In this document: positions 38,901 through 51,100 of the stretch, piece after piece
How positions within the stretch are numbered: the stretch's first letter is position 1
Layout: each line of letters starts with the position of its first letter
From: Brasenia schreberi
Lineage: Eukaryota; Streptophyta; Magnoliopsida; Nymphaeales; Cabombaceae
Assembly (NCBI GenBank): GCA_036023115.1
Contig: JAYKKT010000055.1
Coordinates: 11,662,501 to 11,726,500, forward strand
Length of the DNA stretch: 64,000 nucleotides
Reading direction: 5' to 3'
Notes under the pieces: model-generated
Seen by the model: only the letters and a program-made list of their open reading frames with translations
Databases searched by the model: none
What the model was told of the DNA's origin: nothing
Program-made: the position numbers and the translations under genes

Positions 38901-39070
38901 TGTGTCTTACAATCCTGTGGTCCATGCATTTGCCATAGTAACTAGGAAATCAGCGGTTCTTTATGTGGACAAAAGGAAAGTTACTCCCGAGGTATTGCTG
39001 AAGCTGTAGCTTTTAATGGTACATTTCATGCTATCAGAATGAATTTACTTGAAATTTATGTTTCAAGGTT

Positions 39071-39112
<42 letters not shown>

Positions 39113-42100
39113 TTTAGGTTAAGAAAATTCATCTCTGTCATGCTTTCTTGTTGCCAATTTTCTCAAATAAAGCGGCATTGCATGCGTTGGAGCTTATTCA
39201 GTCCTTTTCCTGTACCATGGCCTATTTAAGATGCATTTGTGAGATTAGATATGATTTTTTTATAAATAGTTGACATACACTATCTGAATACAAAAGGTAC
39301 CAGTTATTTTAGTACTCCTACAAAGTATCAATTAGTTTAAGGTTTACGTTAATAGTACATATTATTTCTCCACACTATCACTTTTGTAAAAAAAAAGCTA
39401 GTGGTTCGTTAACGATGCAACAATTCACTGACATTCCAATTGTTGCTGCTAATTCTTAATATGATTGTTTGTCCCTTAAATGTTTGACACGCTTGAATGG
39501 TCTCTTCTGATGATCTCAATTGTTGAAGTATTAAAAGCTTGGAAACATCCACATTATGGAAATCCAATTTACTGAACGATGATTATCAGTTCTGGTTTAT
39601 TATAAAAGTAATTGGAGTGCAGCGAGAATGGCTGGTGGACCAATTGTAAATTACTTAGTTCCTTAAATTTAGGTGTTAATGCAACTTATCTATCCTAAAT
39701 TTGGATGCTTCAAACTTTTTGTGGAGCTTGGACCTAAATATCCTAATGCAACCCCATGCTAACTATAGTGATTGTTTGATATCCTTGCTCAAGCCAACAT
39801 TTGTGATTCATAATTATGTATCGCTTACTCTATCATGAAGTTTTATATGTTTATGTACTAGACCACCTTTTATGCATCTTGAATACTGAGTTTACTAACA
39901 TTGTGATTTTAATTTGTCATTTATTCCCATCTTCTTTTTGAGAAGAAAATGTTAACTAAGAGAAGAGGGATTCAACCCATACACTTCCCACCTTTCCTTT
40001 TCATATGTATACTCAAAAATCCTGGCCATTCTTTGCTTTTTGGTGATGTGACATGTTAATGCATCCCATCTTATTCTGTTTTACCCTTTGCTGTTAAAGA
40101 TGCACAAGTATTTCAGTGAAAATGGAGTGGAGGTCAGAGATTATGGTGATGTGGTATCAGACTTATCGTTGCTTGCATCTGGACAACTGATGTGCACATC
40201 TGATATCAATGATTGTGGCCATGAAGTTCAAGAACATGAAGAAAATAAGCAGAATCTCATATGGATGGACCCAGTTTCATGCTGTTATGCCTTGTATTCT
40301 AACCTTCCATCTGATCAAGTTCTTCTGCAGCAGTCTCCTTTGGCTCTTGCAAAGGCTCTCAAGGTAATCTGTGTTTTTGATAATTGCTTTGCTAGATATT
40401 TCTTTCACTTGCATGATTTTTTTTAATCACTTTTAGGTTAACATTTTCCCCTAATTTAAGCACAGAATGAACGCTTTTCACTTAACAACATTCCCTGGTT
40501 CAATTTGACCTGACACTGTTTCCGTGTTCTTAGAATCCTGTTGAGTTGGATGGATTAAGAAATGCACATGTTCGGGATGGTGCCGCAGTTGTGCAGTATC
40601 TCATGTGGCTTGATAATAAGGTATTATCATGATCTGAACTTGCTAATGTGAACTTCCTACATATCCATGCCATCTTTACGAAATCTGTGTGCTTCAGATA
40701 CATAGTTGAGTTATGCAAACATCTCATAATATAATCAGTCATTTGTAGTAGTTCCTGCAGTGCTATAGGTGCATCTTCAATGCTTTATCATGTTGTGTTG
40801 TAACATTACACTTGTGCATGCATCAACAAATTCACCAGCCATGACCAAATATCGTAAAATGTAGCCCTACTTATTATTTACTAATTTGCCTCCGAGTTAG
40901 GAAGAGGTGCAGAAAACCACTATGCCGTTTCAATGAAAAAGAGTTTCATGATGCAACCTATCTCAAGAGCCTATTATACAAACTACCAAAGAATGAGTTT
41001 GCGATGATTTTAGGACTTGTGCACTAAACAAGGTATATTTAATTTCAAATGTCTAAGGACATGCTTTGAGCAAACCATGACATGAGCAAAATCGTAAAAG
41101 CAAAGGTGCTCTGACCGTGCGCATACCTGTGTACGGTTACGCAATAGAGCTGGCAAATATACCAAGCTGCTTGTGGCTTTACTTGGTTTAGCTTGTAACA
41201 AGCTAGTGCACAGTGGGCTGATTTTGCAGGCAAGGAAGTCATGAGCAACTCATTTAGCTTGAACAAGCTGAAGCAAAAAAGAAATCAAAACTTAACTTGG
41301 TTTGTGTTGGAAAAAGCATGGCTCTGCTGGTGGTGGAGTGATAGTTGTAGCTTGAGATGTTCATGCTTCAAGTTCAAGCAGTTTCACATGCTAAAATGCA
41401 ATTTCTCTTTTTACATCTAGCTTGAACTCAGCTTGCTCGTCTTGTCTTTGCGTCTGGCTTGGGGTGGCATAGTTAGATGTGAGGGAGAAACTCTGGTCTG
41501 AGTGGTTTTGAAATGTAATGTTATTCTTAGTCCTGCAAGATCATTTGCTTTAAACCATTGAATTTTGAATCTCTTAAGAATCCAGCGGAACTGCATCTGG
41601 AATGTACTTTTGACTAGCAAAACTCAATGTGCAGTTGAGTGAAATTGCAATGGCTCTATCAATAGCAACTTAGATTTCTAGCTATGTTATTAATAGTGGT
41701 TAGTGGGTTGTTAGTGGTCAACCATGATATAGTGGTAGCAGGAATATAGTGGATTTAGCGGTATACTTTTATTTACGATTAAAAAATTATATATATATAT
41801 ATATATATAATGGGTTTTCTAATTTCTAAGAAATATCAAGAAACACAACCACTTCTTTCATAAATATGAATCAAACTACAACAACAACAACTACAACAAC
41901 AACTAAGCCTTTTCCCATACATAAATATGAATCAAACTAAATAAACAAATTCTACTTCTAACTTATGAGAAAACACCGAGACATAAGAACGATACAACCG
42001 AAGTCGGACGATACAACCGAAGTCACAATTGAGTACTTTATGAAAAGAGAAAGGTGTAAAAAAGAGAAAAGGGTACCAGGAAGTTGAGTAACCTCAAAGG

Positions 42101-45100
42101 ACTTCACCATGGTCTGCATTAACATTATTGTGAAAATGATGGATTAGTTGTTAAACACCAATGAAAGTAATTCACAAGAAACAAAAGAAAATGGTTGAAA
42201 TTTCATGGTTCATGAGTATCAAGATAAATAGCCGACCCCGTCTAGTATGGGAAAAGGCTTAGTTGTTGTTGTTGTATGAGTATCAAGATAAATCTAAACA
42301 CTACAAGGTATCCAGTTGCACGATCCTTGTAGTCACAACATATCATTAATCTAACTTTATATCCATGAAGTAAGTAATACTGAATGGACACCCACTCATT
42401 GCCAAAAGAAACAAATGAAATGCAAACTTACGGTTTATTCGTCCTTGAGCATGATATGTACGTCTTCTCTGCTTTTGGGCCTGGTTGACTTGAATGTGAG
42501 AAATGTATAGTGTATCAACATCCAAATCTTTCACCTGAAGAGAATATCACAACACATATCCTGCTCTCAGCACTTTTCAGCAAGTTCAAAATGAATTTCG
42601 CAGACTTTACAGGCCATTGTCCTTGACCATTGGAGTGGTGAAGCTTTACATGAGCTGTTCGACTGACACCACCACAAAAACGCCTGAATGGAATAGCTTG
42701 CTTGTGGGCCAGAACATCCTCGAGATACCTCTTAGCTTTGACAAGAGGAAGCTTCCTTATTGCAAAAGCAGTCTCACTCTCACAAGTATTCTAGGAGAAC
42801 AAAACAAGGTAACATAATAAACATATCCAGAAGCATTTTCAAGAATAGATACCAAAGCAAAATATGAGCGTGTACATGTAAGTTTGTAACACGTCAAATC
42901 CTCTTGTCGTATTCAGTTCCTTGGGAAAATTTTCTTGAGTTTGTCTTCCAACTCTTAACAAGATTGTTTTAGTTTGAGTTGTACAACAACTATCTCAATG
43001 AGTTCCAAGAGTTGACAGGCTTTATTCATGGAAAGTCATTGCACAGAATCTGGCATGTGAAGTTCACGTACAGCACAAAGATACTTACACATTACAACAA
43101 TATCCAGTTGGCAAATACAAAATAATAAAATGAAAGAAACAACAATTAATCAGGTCAAATCAAGGAGAGATACATTGAAAAAATCAAAATTAATCTGTGT
43201 GAGTGAAAGGTCTGAGCGAACATGATGAATAAGCTCTGCCAAGAGGCTATAAGCCAATGGCCTCAACGTCTCAAAACACAATTTCCCAGTTCCCACTAGG
43301 ACCCTACGTAACATACACAATAAAGAGAGGAGAAATTATAAGGGCATAACAAAAGTAAATGCAGAACATGTCAAGAAGGCAGTGGAAGTACAAATAAAAT
43401 AATTTATGCATAACTAATTCCAGTCACAAAGATACCTGATTTATGCAAAATCTCATGTACTATGTCAATGGTTAGCTGATCCACAACATTATCAAACTTT
43501 GATTATTATCTTACAAATCTTTCCTTTTCTTCACTTTACTTTTATGATAATCCATTGGAGTGGTGAAGCTTTACATGAGCTGTTCGACTGACACCACCAC
43601 AAAAACACCTGTATGGAATAGCTTGCTTGTTTGTCACCACAGAAAACACAAACCCCACGTTAAGCAAAGAGATACATATAAAGGTCTACTTGGAGTGCAG
43701 TATCTGCTTGAAGTTAGGGGTGAAGGTTGACATCAACACTAGAACTAGCAATAGCATAATTAACTCCAAGTGTGAAGGTCTAAATTCTTCAAATATTTGC
43801 AACGTGAGGAGTGGCTGCTGCTTAATAAAACACTAAACCAAGAGTTCCTGTGCAATGACAGGTTGCTCAACAATAAGCTAAGTTGCAGTTCCTATACACC
43901 ACACTGCCAGGTTGAGGAAAGCCCACACCACACTGACAGGTGAGGGAGTATAGCCCATGCCACAATGACAGGTGAGTGGAGCCGCTCCCACGCCACACTG
44001 GCACGATGACAGAGAAAGAATGGGAGAGAAGAGAGAAAGGGAAGGAGGAGACAAAGAGAGAATAGGCTGTGGAGGCGGAGAAAGGAGAGACAGGGAGAGA
44101 AAAGAGAGAAAGGGAGAGAGCGGGGGTGGTGGTGGCCGTCGACGTGCGTGCGGGTGGTGGAGAAAGCAGAGGTGAGAGGCGGGAGAGAGAGATGGCGAGA
44201 GGCGAGAGAGAGATAGCAGAGGTGGGAGAAAGAGAGCAAAGGCGTTAGCGTTAGGTTTTATTTAATTTGGGTCAGGTTGATCCACCCGACCCAAAAACTT
44301 TTGTACGCTACCAGCGCTATAGCGGACTGCTATAGCGCTGTTAGCAGCGCTAACTGTACCCAAGCAGGTCGCCCGCTATCTATTGCGCGCTATAGCGGTC
44401 CGAGCCTCCGTGATCCGCTAAAACACAATAGCGCGTTATTGATAACATAGATTTCTAGTGCCCTTTCACCACTTCACTTCTTTTATCCTTTACTCTTTAG
44501 ATATCTTTCTTTCTTTTTGGAGCTTCTAATACGGGAGAAAATATCACATGTTAATTTTAAATGTTTCTTCTTGTTCTACTTTTGAGCGCCTTTCTGTCAT
44601 GTTTGAGCTTATCACACTTTGATATGTAGATGCAAGAGACTTACGGGGCTCCAGGTTACTTTTCAGAGTTGAAAGATGTAAACAGGAGAAAGTATTTGTA
44701 AGCTCGCTTTTCTTCTTCAAGTTGTACTTAAGTTCACTTGTCTGAAATTATCTTGATTTAGTTGTAATGGAATTGTTGACATGGCAAGGCTAAGTCAATG
44801 TTATTGACCAAGCACAGTTTTCTATTTTTAATATATTGCGCAGCCCTTTTCTTGCAGTAGTTCCACAAAATTGATTTTAAGCATGAAAATAATTAGCATA
44901 TTGTGTCACATGATTGCATGCATGTAACGATCCACACATTGAAGGTCGAAGTATTGAATTTCTTCCTGACAGAGTTTTGCTGGTATTTTGTTGTTTTGAG
45001 CATTGGCATATCTAATGTGTCATTTTGAGCATGAATTAGCTGTTGAATCAACAATTAACTGGTAAGGTTTTTGACACTTGATTTTTATATAAAATCTGCA

Positions 45101-48100
45101 GAGATGTTGCAAAGTTAACTGAGGTATCTGTGAGTGATATGTTGGAGAGTTTTCGTTCCAGGCAAGAGGTACAATTATTTTGTTGTTGCGGTACTAGATT
45201 GCCTGAAGCTTTGTTTGCTACATTTATTGAAAGAATATTGGAACCTGGAAAATTTTATGTTGACCTAAAATAAGTTTAGATTTATGCCCTAAAATTATGT
45301 TGGTAGATATTAGCTTGATTGTCACATCTTGTGGTGATTATCATTGTTGACCAGAAACCGGTTTGTATTGTTGTTGCCAGTGGTTTATGTTGTTTACTCT
45401 GTTCTAGAACAGTCTCAGTCTTTGTGACTTCTCCAAACTCATCTCCTTATGACACTGGTTTTTACAGTTGTTTAAGGGGCTGAGTTTTCCAACTATCTCA
45501 TCAGTTGGTCCAAATGCCGCAATCATCCACTACTCACCTGAGGAGAGCACTTGTGCGGAAATGGATCCTGATAGTATTTATCTCGTAGACTCAGGGGCAC
45601 AGGTTTGTCCACTATGACTCCTGGTATATTCTTATTTTTCAATGTGATTGTTGGACGCCATGATGCTTGACTATGTACTGGATGTTGAAGTATCAAGATG
45701 GAACCACTGATGTAACAAGGACCGTACATTTTGGCAAGCCATCAGCTCGTGAAAAAGCATGTTACACTGCAGTAAGTGGATTAGTTTGACCAAACAATAT
45801 TCTTTTTCATTAGCCCTATTTTTCTTGTCGTGTTTTGTCTTTCCAAATGCATTTCATTTTTTTTTCTGTTAGAAGCATGAGAGATTTTTGCAATTAACAT
45901 ATAGATGTGGTTCTACTATTTGAGCTTGCAAAACTTTTATCAAGCAAAACCCCTGTATGAAGCTTGCTGATTGTAGCCTCTTTTGTCATTGTTATTGCTG
46001 TGTTGGTGCTTACTTAAAAGATCGAGCATTATTCTATTAGCTTTTGTAGTCTATGCCATTTCATTGTGTACCTTGATTCAGGTTCGTGCCATTCTTTGGG
46101 GCCACGATACACATAAAAGGCCCTTGGGCATTTGGTTTTGTCAAATTCTTCGCTGTCAAATGGTTCGATTAATAGAAAGAGTGTCTGGGCTTCATTTTAA
46201 TGATTTTATAATTATATGTGCCTTTTGTTCCTCTCCTTCAAGCAGGAGGGCAGTGTGATAACTAGACTGAAGAAGGAAAAGCTGTGTTTTATTTCAAGGA
46301 ATGAACTTGTTGCCAGTTCCTATATCTAGACCAATATTGTTTGTACCGTATCATAATGTACATCATTTTTCTCCAGTAGACAGGTATATTGTACGCATCG
46401 TAAATTCTAAAAAATTATTTTAAACATTAGAGAATATAAAAAACCAGAAAAAATTAAAAAAATCAAGAACAATTCTAAATAATTCCTATAAATCAAAATT
46501 TGGTTACAAATTATAAGCACAATTTTCATAATTGAACAAGTAACAAATATTCTTTAAAATTACAACTTTCACAATTAAAAAAGAAGAATCACATATTTTA
46601 TTCAGAATATCAATTAAATGATCTTCTTCTTCTCCTCCTCCTCTTCCTTCTTAAAGATCACCACCTTCAACAGCAAAATCAATGTCATCATCTCCTTACA
46701 TTATTGTGCTCCTTCCAGATTGATCCCCCGGATGTCTTCTTGAATTAGGAGTATATTTGTTACATCATCTTCCATAATCCACTCCTCTAAGACATCGGAA
46801 TTATAGAGACTTATTGAATCAAATTGGTTTTAATGCCTATTTCAAGATTAAACAACAACTAAGCCTTTTCCCATACTAGATGGGGTTGGCTATGTGGATT
46901 CTTTATTGTCACATAACCCTATCATAATTCCTAGAATCCATGGTAAATAAGTCCGACAAAGTTTTACATTGGTTGTCGAAAGCCTAACACAAAAACTTTC
47001 TTAATTGACTGCAAAAATAACAAGTAAATAAAAATTAAAACTAGAAGGTAAAAAATAACAACTTAAATTAAAACATTGAATTGAATACTTAATTAATAAC
47101 TATTCCATTAATTACCAGTCTTGTAGCTGCATGTTGTATCATATGAATACTAAATCATTAAGCGGCCTATGCTCTAACATGTTGTGCCTTTTTTGTGTGG
47201 ATGTGTTAAAAAACATCTCATTTTTTTCCAACCAGATGCATTCTATGTTTGGCTTAGAACCTTTATTGTAAAATCTCTTAGGTTTGGATAATCACTTCCA
47301 AATCTACTCCACCAAACATCTAATAGAAAAAGATAAATATAAAGATCTATTTCACTATAAATATAAGATTTAAGAAACTTAAATATAAAGATAAATGATT
47401 CATATGCTTACCTAACACATATTAGTATGATTGCGAATGACTACAGGCAAGTCCATCGTGAAGAGAATTATTGTAAATCTCTATCTCTCGATGTATAGCA
47501 CATGCTCTACTCTTGTCATGGACCAATCTATTTATCCAAACAGTGATACCTCTATTGATCTCATTGTTTCTTTTAAATGTTATTGAGTACCTAAATGCTT
47601 GATTTAGGTAGTAAGTTATTGTTTTCATGATACAATTGTCTATTTCATCTATTGTCAATAATCCTCCATATGGGTATATAATCGTTTTTTCTTTCATTAA
47701 AATTGCTCCAGATAGCCTCTCAGCCCTATCTATGGCTTCATAAAGGTAGCCCATAGATGACTTCTTACTGTTAGTCATTCTCAAAACCTTTACCAAAGGA
47801 CATATGATTTTTAATAATGTAATACGAAGACCGTCTCTTAAATCTTCTTGCAAACTGCTATCGCTCATTTAAAGTAAGCATTCTCTCTAAGGCTTGCTTT
47901 TGTTTCACAATGCTCTATATAGACAAAAAATTAGTTACTAACCTTGTAAAAACAATACAAATAAGCTCTATATCATCAATATATCTTCTCAGCATACATA
48001 ATACAAATGCATGGTTATAAATAAATTTGGTGATATATTGATAATATTTACTTTGTGCCTTTACCTCACCCATCTCTCTACTATCCTCAAGAATGAGAGC

Positions 48101-51100
48101 TATAGAATGGGTTGCACATGATATCTAATAAAAGTACCATAACTTTTCATGCAACTACTTTGAAATTAATTGCACGATCTATAATTAATTGGACTATATT
48201 TTCATACCTAACCTCTAATATTATCTTATCAAATTCTTGCTTTAGAACCTCTACAGTATGACACTCTTCTTACATGTAGTGATTTAAAAAACATAAGTCG
48301 TTTAGGACAATAGATAAGAAAGTTCAACAAAGTCCTTCCTCGCCTATCTATCCATCCATATATTATGATCCATATGTTATGATAATGCATCTTGTTTCCT
48401 TCCATGACTCCCTCAAAGTCGAGCCATACTCTTATACTTCAAGAACGGTTTTATCCGATAATTTTTCTCTCAACTTATTATAAGAGGATATCTTATACCT
48501 TGGGCCAATATTAGCTATGACATCTCTCATTATATAAAAATGAAATGAATTCTTCATATTAAAGGGAATACATGAATCATAAAACTACCTATCTATTTCA
48601 AGGTTTGTTTGCTCTTAGCAACACGAATTTCGGGCCAAACACGAGGTATAGTAGTAGGTGAGAAAATGAATTGATGTAAGAATGTTTTCTACAACTTTCA
48701 TCTTCTTCCATAAATCCACTTTTTCTTAGCTGGTTGAGTACTATTACCAACCTCTTGCCTAGTATCAGAAGGAATGCTATCCTAACATCCACTAACTCTT
48801 CCTCAAACATTCCTATATCTTTTTCTTGTATTTTCTCAACCATACTCTCAATTGTTAAAATGGATAGGACAGGTCACTAGGGCTTGTGATTTTATCTTTT
48901 TGTTCTGTACGTAATAGGTGTTAGAAGGAATGTTGCCCACCATTACTATCGCCACCACTGGCACTTGATACCGCCATCACTGGCACCTGATACCGCCATC
49001 ACCTGCCAGCTGTTGGGCCAACCTTGTAGTCAACCAACCAATGACTAGTTTTTCTACCCATTGGGCCAGGCCAACACCCAATCGGTGATGGCCCTCCTTC
49101 CTACCCTCTTCTTACTTTCTTCTTCTCTCTCTCAAATGTTGTATGGTGAATATGGTGTCGCCAAGCTTGGCCCTTCTCTTTCATAGCTGGTATGCACATT
49201 ACACGTTTTGCTCTAGAATTATCCACAATTAGCCGTGAACATAAAAAACAGTTTGCATGTACTAATCAATAATCACATGAAAAAACAGATGCATCAAACT
49301 CTAGACAACAAAAATAAAGCTAGAGACTTGCATACTTTATGTTGTAGTAGTCTTCTGTTATCTACTAATAAGAGCTTCTCATTTTCTTGAATATCAACTT
49401 GTGTCATGGAAATCTTTTCGACCATATTGTCTACAAAATTTTATATCAATTAAAACTTTCAACACAATATAGAATCACAAAAAGCAATATTGTTCAATAA
49501 GTATGAACATGGTTTATTTTATGGTATGGTGTCGGGATGGCTTAGCTTCGATCATTAATAATGGCTTTGTTCAGTTCAATTAATTTTATTTGCATGATTT
49601 AAAGAACCCAATTAGGTCAAAATCAAGCATAGAGGGACATCTTGTCCCATGATCCAATTTGTGCAACACAGGATGACAAAATAAGGAGAGAAACCACTTA
49701 GAAATTGGAAGATAGGTTAAACTAATGGCGACCCATCATAAAATTTCCTTGGTCTATACGGAAGTCGCCTTCAAATATCTGAATTCAGCAATGAATGTGG
49801 CATGTGCAGAGAGCATATAGGTTTGGTTGAAATTTTACAATAATGGGATATCAAGCTCTATCTTTTCTACTCATAACAGGCATCTTTACCATCTTTGTAT
49901 TCACCTATGCTTTGGGAGAGAGAGCACTAGTAGTTTTAACTCTTTGCCACTCCAACGAGAGTTCTGCCTTACTCCGATTTAAGCAAGGCCTCGACCTCCA
50001 ACTTGGCAAACTCACATCGTGGAAGGAGGGTTATGATTGTTGTCACTGGAAAGGAGTTGCCTGCTATAGCCTCACCGGCTTCGTCATTGCCCTCCAACTT
50101 TCCACCAATACTATGTCTTGGTTTGAAGGTATCGTTAGACTCTCCTCTGTTTGAACTTCAGTATCTCCAGCTTTTCATTCTCATATAACATTTTCACGAG
50201 AGAGAGAAGGCGGCGGAGGTGGAGAAAGAGAGAAAGGGAGAGAGAAGAGAGAAAGGGAGAGATAGCTTACCTCCAGTGGAGGAAGACAATGGATGTGGTG
50301 GCTGTCGGTGGAAGAGAGCAGACATAGCTATAGATAGGCAGGAGAGAGAGGTGAGATGCAAACATAAATAACCTAACTCGTGTTCAGTAGTGTTTTATAT
50401 TTTTTGGTTCAGTTGCATCGACCCAATCCAAATAATATAAAACACTGTATTGTATGCTAACATCGCCTTGGAGGGACGCTCGCTATAGAAAATGCGTTAT
50501 AGCGGTTTTTTATCTGCTATAACACTATAGCGGGCTATAGCAGTCGTTATAGCACACTATTGTTAACATAGGCTGTGACAACTTGGATACTATTATTATG
50601 AAAATTCTTGTCACAAGAAAACATCAGAATTGAGCTCTATTTTAGTTATGATTTTGTTAGGCAAACTTTCGATAATCTACCATAAGTTTGAGGGGGACGT
50701 TAAAATGTATAGGGTAGGTCACTAGGGTCTGCAATTTTATCTTTTTGTTCTATATGTAATAGGTGTCAGAAGGACTGTTGCCCACCACCACTATCGCCAC
50801 TCACTACCGCCACCTGATATTGCCATCACCTACCAGTTGCTAGGCCAGCCAGTCAGCTAACGGCCAGCAGCCCAATGGCTAGTTTTTTTAGCTGTTGGGC
50901 TAGGCCAACACACTAGTCGTTGGATGATGGCCTTTGTTCCTGTCCTCTTACTTTCTTCTTCTCTCTCTCAAATGCTGTAAATACTTCCTCTTTGCGCTAT
51001 AAATAGAGCTCTCTTATACATCAATAAAATGGTTTTTTTGGACAATACTTTGACTTGTGATTTTGGTTTGTTTTCGACTCGAAACACCCATTATCGGGTA

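Larger units (their letters stand above)
41682..44450 (-). mobile_element. Pack-hAT transposon carrying host gene exons
   Basis: 2769-bp element bounded by perfect 8-bp duplications atttctag (41674-41681 and 44451-44458). Terminal inverted repeats are ctatgttattaatag on the left and, reverse-complemented, ctatgttatcaataacg on the right; subterminal regions are rich in agcgg/ctatagcg motifs. It has no transposase. Inside are exons of ribosomal protein L17 and of a TRA1/TRRAP-like gene, both on the minus strand with introns, so they were captured as genomic DNA. A purine-rich block (44010-44250) is also present. Fragments of the same family occur at 14262 and 50180-50577. Confidence 0.9.

Noticed and set aside
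40088..40426. Independent 112-codon gene
   Set aside because: It is APP1 exon 6 read through its splice sites; the residues from MHKYF to ALK match aminopeptidase P and the rest is intron.
43892..44239. 115-codon minus-strand frame and a 67-codon plus-strand frame
   Set aside because: Low-complexity translations of the purine-rich block of the Pack-hAT; no domain, start context or conservation.
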